From NCBI GenBank assembly GCA_020852965.1, contig JADYZV010000143.1, positions 1 through 33,922 of the forward strand: a stretch of DNA of 33,922 nucleotides, given 5' to 3'. The notes below the pieces were generated by a model, which worked only from the letters and a program-made list of their open reading frames with translations, ran no database searches and was not told the origin of the DNA. Shown in pieces: positions 16,932 through 25,474 of the stretch. Position 1 is the stretch's first letter. Each line of letters starts with the position of its first letter. This stretch comes from Pirellulaceae bacterium. GTDB lineage: Bacteria; Planctomycetota; Planctomycetia; Pirellulales; Pirellulaceae. The translations under genes were made by a program, and so were the position numbers.

Positions 16932-18257
16932 ATGAAAATGGCACGCTTGTTACCTAGATTTAGAGAGGCCTATCGGTCCTTTGGCGAATTGGAAAACCGC
17001 GAAAGCTGGAGTCGTGCGCAAATGGACGCATTTCAACTGCAGCGGCTAAATAAAGTCTGGGCGCACGCGATTGTCTACGTTCCCTACTATCGTAGCATTC
17101 AGGCGGAATTGTCACTTCCAAGATATTTCGAATCGCTTGAAGAATATACCGACTCAGTTCCCATACTGCAGAAGTCATTTTTACAGACGAACTCGCGGGA
17201 CTTACTCTCAGAAAGACCTCAGCCAGGCCGCTGGCATCGAACCTCGGGTTCGACAGGCTCTCCACTGACGATATTTCGCGAGCATGAAGCTCATCATGAA
17301 ATGTTGCGGGCCAATTATCGCTACTACCGCATGTGGGGACATGATATTTTTGATCGGATGGTATTTCTTTGGCACGTGACTCCAATCAATACACCAGGCT
17401 TCACCGGCAAAATCAAGCGCGGCCGTGAGTATGTTGAAGATAAACTGCGCAATCGACTGAGGCTTGCCGCTCATACGCTCGGCCCGAAGGACTTGCAGCT
17501 CTATCTGGAAAAGATCGCCGCTTTCAAACCATCAGCGATCTATTCCTATAGCCGGGCCGCCTATCTGCTCGCACTCGAAGCTAAGAAGCAAGGCTTTCAG
17601 TGCCCTTCGCTCAAAGTCATCACCTTAACCTCAGAACCTGCTTCTGAACATGTTGTCCACGTCGTTCAAGAAGGCCTGGGAGCGCCATGTAATATCGAGT
17701 ATGGCTGTGTCGAGTTTGGATTCGTCGCCGGTCAATGGCCAGATCGGACATTGCGAGTGCGTGACGACTTAGTGCTTGTCGAGACGCTAGCCAGGCCTGA
17801 AAAGCTCTTTGACATCGTGCTCACCAATTTGAACAATCCCTCTTACCCATTGCTGCGTTATGATATCGGCGACGTTACCGACCAACCCATCGAGTTGGCG
17901 GAGCGAGGCTTTTCCATTTTGGGAAATATCTCCGGGCGCTGTTATGATCTACTCTACACGCCAGCCGGACGCTGTCTCCACCCGATCGTAGTGGAGGATC
18001 TCTTCGACGGAACTTACTTTAAGTATGTCCGTCGCTTCCAAATCCATCAGCGAGCTGACTACTCCATATTGGCGCTAGTCGAATTGCACGACCCAGCCAA
18101 TGTGCCCAATACGGCGCAGTTGGCCAAGCGTCTGTCAGTTCTAGTCGACGGCTGCCCAGTAGAAGTGAAAATTGTCGCGAGGATCGAGCAAACTACTGCA
18201 GGAAAGCATCGAAACGTCCTCTCGGAGCTGGTCGATGTTGACCTTCCAACGCCATAG
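16932..18257 (+). CDS. PaaK/CapK-like adenylate-forming ligase 1
   Basis: A 441-residue member of the ANL superfamily in the CapK branch, which resembles phenylacetate-CoA ligase and is common in capsule loci. The ATP-binding loop reads TSGSTGSP near 107-114. Then come EYGCVEFGFVAGQWPDRTLRVRDD near 252-275, and PLLRYDIGDV near 310-319, where the Asp binds ribose. The C-terminal small domain ends in AGKHRNVL with the Lys expected for adenylation. It probably activates a small carboxylic acid, but substrate and acceptor are unknown. A paralogue of identical length follows after a deacetylase gene. GGAGA precedes the ATG. Confidence 0.87.
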   Translation: MKMARLLPRFREAYRSFGELENRESWSRAQMDAFQLQRLNKVWAHAIVYVPYYRSIQAELSLPRYFESLEEYTDSVPILQKSFLQTNSRDLLSERPQPGRWHRTSGSTGSPLTIFREHEAHHEMLRANYRYYRMWGHDIFDRMVFLWHVTPINTPGFTGKIKRGREYVEDKLRNRLRLAAHTLGPKDLQLYLEKIAAFKPSAIYSYSRAAYLLALEAKKQGFQCPSLKVITLTSEPASEHVVHVVQEGLGAPCNIEYGCVEFGFVAGQWPDRTLRVRDDLVLVETLARPEKLFDIVLTNLNNPSYPLLRYDIGDVTDQPIELAERGFSILGNISGRCYDLLYTPAGRCLHPIVVEDLFDGTYFKYVRRFQIHQRADYSILALVELHDPANVPNTAQLAKRLSVLVDGCPVEVKIVARIEQTTAGKHRNVLSELVDVDLPTP

Positions 18258-18273
18258 CCCAAAGAAGCCCATT

Positions 18274-19170
18274 ATGAGATTCACGAAAGACGCCCTGCGC
18301 GATACCAGCAAACGATCGGCTGGAAGGCTCGCTGTTGCCGCGCATTGGCTGGCGGGTGCTCGAACGCGTGGAACAGGGATTTTGGTGTATCACCGGATTT
18401 GTGATTCCAGCAACCTTCCCAGCCCCCCCACCATGAACGTCACTCCACAGCGGTTCCGCGAACAATTGGAGTTATTGTTACAGGCAGGCTATCGATTTGT
18501 TTCGCTCCACGAGCTATGCCAATCCGCACAGTCGGGCGACATCCCACACAAGACGCTGGTGGTAACATTTGATGATATTTTCCAGAATGTCTATCAAAAC
18601 GCTTGGCCGGTTCTTGCCCAGCTTGGCATTCCCGCAACGGTCTTTGTGGCCACCGGGTTTCTTGATTCCAGTTCCCCGTTCCCGTTTGACACATGGGGCT
18701 GCAAAAATATGGAGAGCCTTGACCCACCTTGCTACTTGCCCGTCACACGCGATCAATGTCACGAGATGCAAGCTACCGGGCTGATCGAGATCGGAGCCCA
18801 CACGCACTCGCACGAAGATTTTGCAAAACGCCTTGACGCATTTGCTGAGGATCTAGCCCAGTGCATGCATCAGTTGCGATCGCTGTTTCGTCCCGAAGCG
18901 ATTCCATTTGCATTCCCTTTTGGTCGGCGCAGTATGGGGGCAGTAAACGATGCGATGATTGACATCGTCAGAACCTGCGGCGCTTATTGCGCGTTGACGA
19001 CCGATTGTGAAGCGATTGAACCAGGCGGGACACCGTACGCTTGGGGCCGGTTTAACGTTTATCAATGGGACACGGCCACAACGATCGCGGCCAAGGTGGG
19101 TGGATGGTATAGCTGGGCACCCAGACTTCAAGATGCGTTCCTGGAAAGAAACAGGCAACAAACGAAATGA
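18274..19170 (+). CDS. Polysaccharide deacetylase (NodB/CE4 family)
   Basis: A 298-residue CE4 deacetylase that would remove N- or O-acetyl groups from a sugar. Motif 1 is TFDD (98-101) with catalytic-base and metal Asp, although the usual following Gly is Ile. Motif 2 is HTHSH (176-180), giving the two metal His. FAFPFG near 211 corresponds to motif 3. No signal peptide is evident, so action on a lipid-linked or nucleotide-linked precursor in the cytoplasm is possible. The ATG at 18274 was chosen because homology starts there; a longer frame overlaps the upstream ligase gene. The end overlaps the next ligase by four bases (ATGA). Confidence 0.88.
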   Translation: MRFTKDALRDTSKRSAGRLAVAAHWLAGARTRGTGILVYHRICDSSNLPSPPTMNVTPQRFREQLELLLQAGYRFVSLHELCQSAQSGDIPHKTLVVTFDDIFQNVYQNAWPVLAQLGIPATVFVATGFLDSSSPFPFDTWGCKNMESLDPPCYLPVTRDQCHEMQATGLIEIGAHTHSHEDFAKRLDAFAEDLAQCMHQLRSLFRPEAIPFAFPFGRRSMGAVNDAMIDIVRTCGAYCALTTDCEAIEPGGTPYAWGRFNVYQWDTATTIAAKVGGWYSWAPRLQDAFLERNRQQTK

Positions 19171-20492
19171 AAATGCTCCGCTACTTGCCCCGATTTGCCG
19201 AGGCTGATCGCAGATTAATCACGCTTGCCGAGCACGAGACCTGGCCGCGTGAGCGAATTGATACGTACCAACTCGATTCAATCAACACGCTTTGGAAGCA
19301 CGCAATCCAGTCCGTACCATACTATATGGCGATCCATTCCGAGCAGAATTTGCCCATGCGTTTTGATTGTCTTGCAGAGTTCCATGACAGCGTTCCGCTG
19401 CTGTCCAAGCAAACAGTACGCGAGCACCCCGAGCTATTTCTATCGCGAGTGAAAACGCGCGGCTTCTGGTGTGGTACCGGCGGTTCAACCGGAGCACCGA
19501 TGAAGGTCTATTGGGAATGCAAGGCTCATCTGGAAATGCTGCGAACGAAGTACCGCGCATTTCAAATGTGGGGCATTGACTATCTGGACCGGATTGCATT
19601 TCTATGGGGTCACAGTACGTACTTTCAGGCAGGACTAAAAGGACATATTGCTCGTTTGCGGCAACCGGCTGAAGATTATGCCCGTAGTCGTTTACGGCTA
19701 TCGGCCTATCAGGTGGGGGCCGAACAGTTGACGAAGTACCTAAGACAACTGCAGCGTTTTCGGCCAGTTGCTCTGTATGGGTACCCGACAGCCATTCGCC
19801 TATTGGCCGAGCAAGCACGTCGAGAATCGTGCAAATTGGATTCTCTACGGCATGTCGTTGTTACGGGCGAGCCGATTGACGATGCAACCATGGATACGAT
19901 CAAAGATGCCTTGGATGCAAACGTTGTGATCGAGTATGGCTCCGTCGATTGCGGGCACATGGCACATCAGTGGCCCGATGGCACGTTGCGGGTTCGTGAG
20001 GATGTAGTCCACCTGGAGACATTCGCGCAAGAGCAAACCGGTAACGCGATCGTGGTCACTCCACTGCATAACCTAGCTTTTCCATTGTTGCGATACGATT
20101 TATCGGACCTCACAAGCCATCCCGTGCAAATGCCTGAACGGGGGTTCTCGATCCTGCAGGATGTGACTGGGCGGATGAACGATTTTTTGATGTTGAAAGA
20201 TGGCGGAGTTGCCCATTCGGCACGACTCGATGCATTCTTTAAATACCAGTGCAAAGGGATTCGGCGTTTTCATGTCCATCAGCATCGAGCAGGCAATGTA
20301 GAAGTTTTTGTCGAGCTGAATCAACCCGATGCGAACATGCCGCAATACATCGAAGAACAACTAAGGCAGATTGTGGGTTACCATGTCTCAGCACAGGTGG
20401 TTGAAGAAATTGAACTGTCAAAGGCAGGCAAACATCGGCTGCTGATTTCGGACATGGCCAGTCGGCTATTGCCCCCGGCATCATCACAGTGA
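19167..20492 (+). CDS. PaaK/CapK-like adenylate-forming ligase 2
   Basis: A paralogue of the ligase at 16932-18257, equal in length (441 residues) and alike from the first residues (both start MKM then LPRF). The ATP loop is GTGGSTGAP, and EYGSVDCGHMAHQWPDGTLRVRED, PLLRYDLSDLT and the terminal AGKHRLLI are kept, so it should be active. The differences in the acyl-binding region suggest a different acid or acceptor. It is translationally coupled to the deacetylase upstream (ATGA) and to the flippase downstream (TGATG). A duplication that enclosed or was split by the deacetylase explains the order. Confidence 0.87.
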   Translation: MKMLRYLPRFAEADRRLITLAEHETWPRERIDTYQLDSINTLWKHAIQSVPYYMAIHSEQNLPMRFDCLAEFHDSVPLLSKQTVREHPELFLSRVKTRGFWCGTGGSTGAPMKVYWECKAHLEMLRTKYRAFQMWGIDYLDRIAFLWGHSTYFQAGLKGHIARLRQPAEDYARSRLRLSAYQVGAEQLTKYLRQLQRFRPVALYGYPTAIRLLAEQARRESCKLDSLRHVVVTGEPIDDATMDTIKDALDANVVIEYGSVDCGHMAHQWPDGTLRVREDVVHLETFAQEQTGNAIVVTPLHNLAFPLLRYDLSDLTSHPVQMPERGFSILQDVTGRMNDFLMLKDGGVAHSARLDAFFKYQCKGIRRFHVHQHRAGNVEVFVELNQPDANMPQYIEEQLRQIVGYHVSAQVVEEIELSKAGKHRLLISDMASRLLPPASSQ

Positions 20493-21799
20493 TGGAACTA
20501 TCGGACGACGCTAAGCAATCCCGACCGGCCGAGAGTGTGGCAAACAGCAACCGCAAGTTGCTTGGTGGTGGCGCTGTGTCGCTGCTGGACCAAGCGATTG
20601 TGAGCGGAACAAACTTCGTTACCACGATTATTATTGGCCGAGCCGCCGGAGAAACCGAACTAGGGCTGTATTCGCTTGGCTTTACTGTGGTGGTGCTGTT
20701 GCTCGGTGCTCAGGAAGCGTTGATCACGCTACCTTATACCGTCTTCGGCCAACGAATTGGACTAGATCAACTGGCCCGGCTCAAAGGGACCACCCTGGTG
20801 CATCAGGCTGGTTTTTCTTTGCTGATTTCGCTGGCATTGCTCTTCAGTGGAGCGTTGATGTGGACCCTCATGGGCGACAGTGGATTCGCACGAGTATTAT
20901 TGATACTGAGTGTTACCTCCGTGCTTTCCAGTTTGCGTGAGTTGGTTCGGCGGGTTGCATTTGCGGATTTCCAAATTGGTACGGCGATCAAGCTCGACTT
21001 CATGGTGTGTTCCGTTCAGCTCGTGGGCCTGCTGGCGCTCATGAAACTGGGGGGCATGACTGCGGTATCCGTGCTCGGGTGGATCGGTGTGGCAAGTGGG
21101 ATTGCCACCTGTGCGGCGATACTTGTTCATCCGCCAAAGTTGACCATCGATCTTGGTCTCGCAAAGAAAACGCTGGGCAAGCACTGGAGATTCGGACGGT
21201 GGGTGTTGATGGGCCAAATCGTTGGCATTTCCAATGGTTATTTGATGCACTGGATGCTGGCGCTCATGCTCGGGCTCGCCGAGGCGGGAGTCTTCGCCGC
21301 CTGCTTAACACTGGTCTCCCTCGCCAATCCAATAGTGATCGGCATTGGAAACTACCTTACACCGTCCTATTCCAACACAGCGGCGGCAACCGGGAACCGT
21401 TCGTTGAGACGTCCCGTATTGATGGTGACGTTGTTTATGGCGTGTTGTCTGAGTGTGGTTTTTTTAGCGGTTTTGTTTTTTGGCGACGAGCTTTTGCAGT
21501 TGCTATTCGGCAGTCAGTATGCGGGTTACGGTCAGGTCACTTCCGTGGTGGCGTTTAGCGTGCTGCTGCGTGCGGTCGGAACTCCACCTGAAAATGGATT
21601 GCGAGCGATGAATCGCCCCTATGCAACCTTTATTAGTCAAGCGGTCGCGTTTATAGTCTCGCTCAGTTCGGCGCTCTTAGTCATTCCCTCCTATACGATC
21701 GTGGGAGCAGCTTACTGTATGGTGGCAGGCGATGTGGCCGGAGATACCGTGCGTTGGATTCAGTTCTGGGTATATTCGTCTAAGGAAACTTCTGAGTGA
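20492..21799 (+). CDS. Wzx-type polysaccharide flippase (MOP/MATE superfamily)
   Basis: A 435-residue membrane protein with about twelve hydrophobic helices and the MOP-type N-terminal GGGAVSLLDQAIVSGTNFV segment, expected to flip the undecaprenyl-linked repeat unit to the periplasmic face. Helix pairs with short loops run the whole length (for example about 80-110, 290-330, 375-420). The start is the ATG at 20492, which shares one base with the previous stop (TGATG); an in-frame GTG directly before it is less likely. Together with the Wzz- and Wzy-like genes it makes this a Wzx/Wzy-dependent locus. Confidence 0.87.
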   Translation: MELSDDAKQSRPAESVANSNRKLLGGGAVSLLDQAIVSGTNFVTTIIIGRAAGETELGLYSLGFTVVVLLLGAQEALITLPYTVFGQRIGLDQLARLKGTTLVHQAGFSLLISLALLFSGALMWTLMGDSGFARVLLILSVTSVLSSLRELVRRVAFADFQIGTAIKLDFMVCSVQLVGLLALMKLGGMTAVSVLGWIGVASGIATCAAILVHPPKLTIDLGLAKKTLGKHWRFGRWVLMGQIVGISNGYLMHWMLALMLGLAEAGVFAACLTLVSLANPIVIGIGNYLTPSYSNTAAATGNRSLRRPVLMVTLFMACCLSVVFLAVLFFGDELLQLLFGSQYAGYGQVTSVVAFSVLLRAVGTPPENGLRAMNRPYATFISQAVAFIVSLSSALLVIPSYTIVGAAYCMVAGDVAGDTVRWIQFWVYSSKETSE

Positions 21800-22734
21800 G
21801 TGGGCGGAAACCGTCTTTTTTGCTAGAGATCTGCAGTCATGCCATGGAGCTACTGACGCATCCTGCGTTCAGACGACATCCTGTCAAGACGACGATACGA
21901 GCTGCGACTTGGCCTATACACTGCCTGATTGGTCGTCCGCTGACGATTCGTTATCGGCAGCCAGATTTCTTAGTAAAGATCCCGGCCAGGTTTCGTAGTA
22001 GTGGGGGGACAGCGGCGTTTGTGCTCCGCGAAGACTTTTACCCAGAGTACCGCGTGGTTCTACAAATGCTGGAGCCCGAGATGGTGTTTTTTGATGTTGG
22101 GGCCAATGCGGGTTCTTTCAGTTTTGCGGCATCCAAGCGAGTCGGACCGCAGGGGCGTGTACTAGCCTTTGAACCCGGGCCAACCTGCTACGAACTACTC
22201 TGCCAGAATGTTCGGCTGAATAACGCCTTGAACGTGCAGGTGTTCAATCAAGCGTTGTCCAATGAACCGGGGGAAGCAAGGCTGTACAAGCACAATGGGA
22301 AGGAGAACTCGTTCGGACTTGGTGAGAGTGCCGAGGAGGAGGAGGTGCCATCGATTCCCGTCCGATTGACGACGCTGGCGATTATCTGCGAGCAAGAGAA
22401 AATAGCGCGTCTGGACATGCTAAAGTTGGATGTCGAAGGTGCTCAACAGTTAGTACTTGAAGGTGGCTTCGAGCTGATCAAAAAGCACAAACCGTCTCTG
22501 ATGATCACCAACAATATCGCAGCTTGCCGCCGACTGAAGCTGGAACCATCGGCAGTATTCGACATGCTCAGGAGGATCGGTTACCAGTTCTGCAAAGTGA
22601 CCAAACACGGCGTCGTGCAAGCGATTGACCGCCCTCAAGACCAGCGTCACGTGTTGTGTCTTCCTGCGGATCGCAAGGCTCTGCATGAATGGAGAATCTC
22701 CCAAAGTCCGGCGACTTCGGCTACGACAGGGTGA
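21796..22734 (+). CDS. FkbM family SAM-dependent methyltransferase
   Basis: A 312-residue protein. The FkbM domain starts near residue 95 with FFDVGANAGSFSF (SAM-binding), followed by VLAFEPGPTCYELLCQNVRLN and, further on, LDMLKLDVEGAQQLVLEGG. These enzymes O-methylate sugars or other small hydroxyls. The first 90 residues are a family-specific extension with basic and hydrophobic parts. The start is a GTG at 21796 whose last bases form the previous stop (GTGA), with AAGGAA upstream. Last gene of the plus-strand run; it nearly touches a convergent glycosyltransferase gene. Confidence 0.87.
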   Translation: MSGRKPSFLLEICSHAMELLTHPAFRRHPVKTTIRAATWPIHCLIGRPLTIRYRQPDFLVKIPARFRSSGGTAAFVLREDFYPEYRVVLQMLEPEMVFFDVGANAGSFSFAASKRVGPQGRVLAFEPGPTCYELLCQNVRLNNALNVQVFNQALSNEPGEARLYKHNGKENSFGLGESAEEEEVPSIPVRLTTLAIICEQEKIARLDMLKLDVEGAQQLVLEGGFELIKKHKPSLMITNNIAACRRLKLEPSAVFDMLRRIGYQFCKVTKHGVVQAIDRPQDQRHVLCLPADRKALHEWRISQSPATSATTG

Positions 22735-22741
22735 AAGCGGG

Positions 22742-23911
22742 CTACACCTTATTGCGTAATGCATATTCGTAAATATTCAATAGACTCTGGTAGCTTGCTT
22801 CGGGGCTGAGCCGCTGGTCGTACTCCGCTCTGGCTGCGAGCCTCATGGATTGCTTCTTGTTTTCATCGAGCTGCATGAACTTCATTGCTGCGGCGGCTAG
22901 ATCAGTTGGGCTGGTCGGATCAAACAGAAACCCGGTCGCTCCATCTTGAACCAATTCTGACATCGCCCCCAAGCGGGCCGCGATGACTGGCTTGCCGCGA
23001 GAATACGCTTCGACAATCGCCCGTCCAAATGTTTCGTACCAGCGTGACGGCATTACCAAAAAGCTGGCCTGTGCCAATTGCTGCAGCACACTGGCCTTAT
23101 CCAAATGCCCAAGGAACGAAATGTTTGCATGGCCAGCCACCGAGGTTTTCAACGAAACCTCATCGGGGCCACTTCCCACGATACGTAGCGGCATCGAGAA
23201 GTTGTTTTCAGTCCAGGCACGGAGTAAAGTGTCGACCCCTTTCTCGTCCGACAACCGACCGATAAAGAGTGCATAGCCGTGGTCTTCGTTGGACAAGCCG
23301 AGATCGGGTAAAATGAAATTGTTTCGTACCATGATCGACTCAGGGGCAAAGCCTCCGTCGATATACACTTGTCGTGCAAATTGACTGGGAGTGAAGAATA
23401 CATCCACAGCTCGCTTTTGGGTTCCCAAGATGCGGTGCAGCAACTGCATCGCCACGACCACGCTGGTGGCCACGCGACTGTTGCGATAACAACCGTACCG
23501 TAACCCATGCCATGCCGCATTGGAGTTCAAGCACTTCGTGCACACCGAACGATCGCGATACAGATAGGAGTTCGCGCAAAAAGAGCGATAATTCCTTAGG
23601 GCTTGGACGATCGGTATGCCAAGGCGGCGTGCCGCAGCATAGACGCTCATGGAAATCTGCGGAAACAAGTTATTGCAGTGGAGAATATCAGGCTGTTCGC
23701 GTCGCAACAGCTCCGCGAGCTCGGCACGCGTTGTGCGGTTCCATAAGGTCTGTTGAGCCATTCGCAGTGGGCCGCTAGGCCAATCGCTGTTATCGCAAGT
23801 GAAAGTCACGACCGCGTGTCCCTTGTCGCGCAGCATTTCAACATCGCATTCGAAGGAAACATCCTCGCCGCCACGATGGCGGTAATAATTGTGGCAATAA
23901 ACTATTTTCAA
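22742..23911 (-). CDS. GT4-family glycosyltransferase (reverse strand)
   Basis: A 389-residue GT-B glycosyltransferase. The acceptor domain opens with IVYCHNYYRHRGGEDVSFECDVEML, the RGGED form seen in many GT4 enzymes. A Cys cluster (CTKCL and a Cys about 13 residues on, near 138-156) is unusual and could bind metal or a disulfide. The donor domain has FIGRLSDEKGVDTLL, VGSGPDE, FLGHLDK, and the EX7E region ETFGRAIVEAYSRGKPVIAA. The start is a TTG at 23911; no better ATG fits. Its orientation sets it apart from the operon on its left, so it has its own promoter in the 158-base spacer with the small ORF to the right. Confidence 0.88.
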   Translation of the reverse strand: MKIVYCHNYYRHRGGEDVSFECDVEMLRDKGHAVVTFTCDNSDWPSGPLRMAQQTLWNRTTRAELAELLRREQPDILHCNNLFPQISMSVYAAARRLGIPIVQALRNYRSFCANSYLYRDRSVCTKCLNSNAAWHGLRYGCYRNSRVATSVVVAMQLLHRILGTQKRAVDVFFTPSQFARQVYIDGGFAPESIMVRNNFILPDLGLSNEDHGYALFIGRLSDEKGVDTLLRAWTENNFSMPLRIVGSGPDEVSLKTSVAGHANISFLGHLDKASVLQQLAQASFLVMPSRWYETFGRAIVEAYSRGKPVIAARLGAMSELVQDGATGFLFDPTSPTDLAAAAMKFMQLDENKKQSMRLAARAEYDQRLSPEASYQSLLNIYEYALRNKV

Positions 23912-24069
23912 CTTAGTTCTCGAGAATTAGAAAGACTGATAACATGGCGGCCGATGACTCTTTTTAGCGGATATCATCGGAATTCGTTGCGTAAACAATT
24001 GAGTTTGGAATCTCCAAGTGTATCCTCGTACCAATTAGCGTAAATGCGACTAACTACTGTATTTACGTC

Positions 24070-24354
24070 ATGCTACAGGCAAACAGAACATATGATGTCC
24101 CTTGCGAACTTAGTCGAAAGCGATACTGGCTATGGCGACGTCAACACTATGCATCGTGTGGCTACCCTTCAGTGGAGACGGTCGATTCGATGGAACAACT
24201 CGCGCAGGTACTCAGCCAGCCACAGACGGAACTTAGAATGCTCTACCTTCTCACATCTCCACGCGCGGATTGTAAACTGCTGCCTGCGGCCATCACTTCG
24301 AACATGATCGCACAGCCAATGTGTGGTTGGCTCAGGAGGAACCTGCAAACATGA
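24070..24354 (+). CDS. Small unknown protein coupled to the PhnW-like gene
   Basis: An ATG frame of 94 codons whose TGA (24352-24354) overlaps the next ATG (24351) in an ATGA junction, the same coupling used elsewhere in this locus. The predicted product is mixed in charge with several Trp, Tyr and Cys and resembles no family I know. There is no strong ribosome-binding site. A second frame (24044-24307) competes but is Arg/Ser/His-rich and looks like a shadow. The coupling is the main argument that it is real. It could also be a decayed fragment. Confidence 0.4.
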   Translation: MLQANRTYDVPCELSRKRYWLWRRQHYASCGYPSVETVDSMEQLAQVLSQPQTELRMLYLLTSPRADCKLLPAAITSNMIAQPMCGWLRRNLQT

Positions 24355-25445
24355 ATACGTCCGAACGTTACGTCTTATTGAACCCTGGTCCGGTAACATT
24401 GACAGATTCGGTTCGGGCAGCACTTGCACGTCGCGACATGTGTCATCGTGAGCAAGCGTTCTCGGACCTGATGGCCGAGGTCCGCCGGCAGCTTTTGGAC
24501 GTGTATGAAACCGCTGTAGCGGATTGGACGACGGTCCTGATTACGGGCTCTGGCACCGCCGCGGTCGAGTCGATGATTTCGTCGCTGGTCCAATCGCCGA
24601 ATCAGTCTTTAGTCTGTGCCAATGGTGTGTACGGCGAACGCATGACGACGATGCTTCAAAGAGCCGGTAAGGCGCCTATCCAAGTTCGAAGCGAGTGGCA
24701 GGATGATATCGATTTCGCTGAGGTCGAGAATCGGTTGCGCCAACAAGATTCGATTAAGTATGTAATCGCCGTCCATCATGAGACAACCACCGGAAGGCTC
24801 AATAATCTCGATCGGCTGGCGGAGTTATGCGTCACATACGACAAACGAATGCTGGTCGATGCGGTCAGTAGTTTCGGTGGCGAGCGTATTGATTTTGAGA
24901 ACTGGCCACTCGACGCCGTGGCTGCAACCGCGAATAAATGCTTGCACGGAGTACCTGGTATCGCATTTGTGGTTGTGCGCCGACCCTGCGTGCAGGACAA
25001 GACGTGCGCATCGTCTTTGTATTTGGATCTCGCCACCAACTTTGCTGCTCAGGAGGGTGGGTTGCCTGCGTTCACCCCTGCAATTCAATCGATGTACGCA
25101 TTGCATCAAGCGCTCTGCGAATTGCACGACGGAGGCGGCTGGTCCAGCCGCCACGACATGTATCGGCAAAGAACCCTGCGCGTGACTGAAGGCCTAACGG
25201 GACTAGGCATTGCACCATTGCTACCATCGCCGACGGCGCGTTCTGCGGTGCTAACCGCTTATCGCCTACCCGAGGCATTAGACTACGAAACAATCAGCAC
25301 TCCACTGCAAAAAGAGAGAATCATAATCTATGCTGGACAAAAGACACTGGAAAAGATCATTTTTCGCATCGCAGTGATGGGCGATTTGGATGATCACGAT
25401 TTTGAGAAACTGTTTAGGGTCTTGCGAAACGTCATGCGCAACTAA
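24351..25445 (+). CDS. 2-aminoethylphosphonate-pyruvate transaminase-like aminotransferase (PhnW family)
   Basis: A 364-residue class V PLP aminotransferase. LLNPGPVTLT at the N-terminus, ITGSGTAAVE for the phosphate of PLP, AVHHETTTGRLN, and VDAVSSFGG with the PLP Asp all match the PhnW group. The Schiff-base lysine is Lys196 in TANKCLHGVPG. The classic reaction is 2-aminoethylphosphonate plus pyruvate to phosphonoacetaldehyde plus alanine; in a glycan locus the reverse, biosynthetic direction is more likely. The phosphoenolpyruvate mutase and phosphonopyruvate decarboxylase that would supply substrate are not in the window. The start at 24351 has GGAGG 11 bases upstream and overlaps the small ORF. 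Confidence 0.8.
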   Translation: MNTSERYVLLNPGPVTLTDSVRAALARRDMCHREQAFSDLMAEVRRQLLDVYETAVADWTTVLITGSGTAAVESMISSLVQSPNQSLVCANGVYGERMTTMLQRAGKAPIQVRSEWQDDIDFAEVENRLRQQDSIKYVIAVHHETTTGRLNNLDRLAELCVTYDKRMLVDAVSSFGGERIDFENWPLDAVAATANKCLHGVPGIAFVVVRRPCVQDKTCASSLYLDLATNFAAQEGGLPAFTPAIQSMYALHQALCELHDGGGWSSRHDMYRQRTLRVTEGLTGLGIAPLLPSPTARSAVLTAYRLPEALDYETISTPLQKERIIIYAGQKTLEKIIFRIAVMGDLDDHDFEKLFRVLRNVMRN

Positions 25446-25474
25446 CTCGTCCACACATTTGATGGAAGCAACAA

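Noticed and set aside
18172-18273. N-terminal extension of the deacetylase
   Set aside because: It overlaps the upstream ligase gene and carries no family sequence; the ATG at 18274 is enough.
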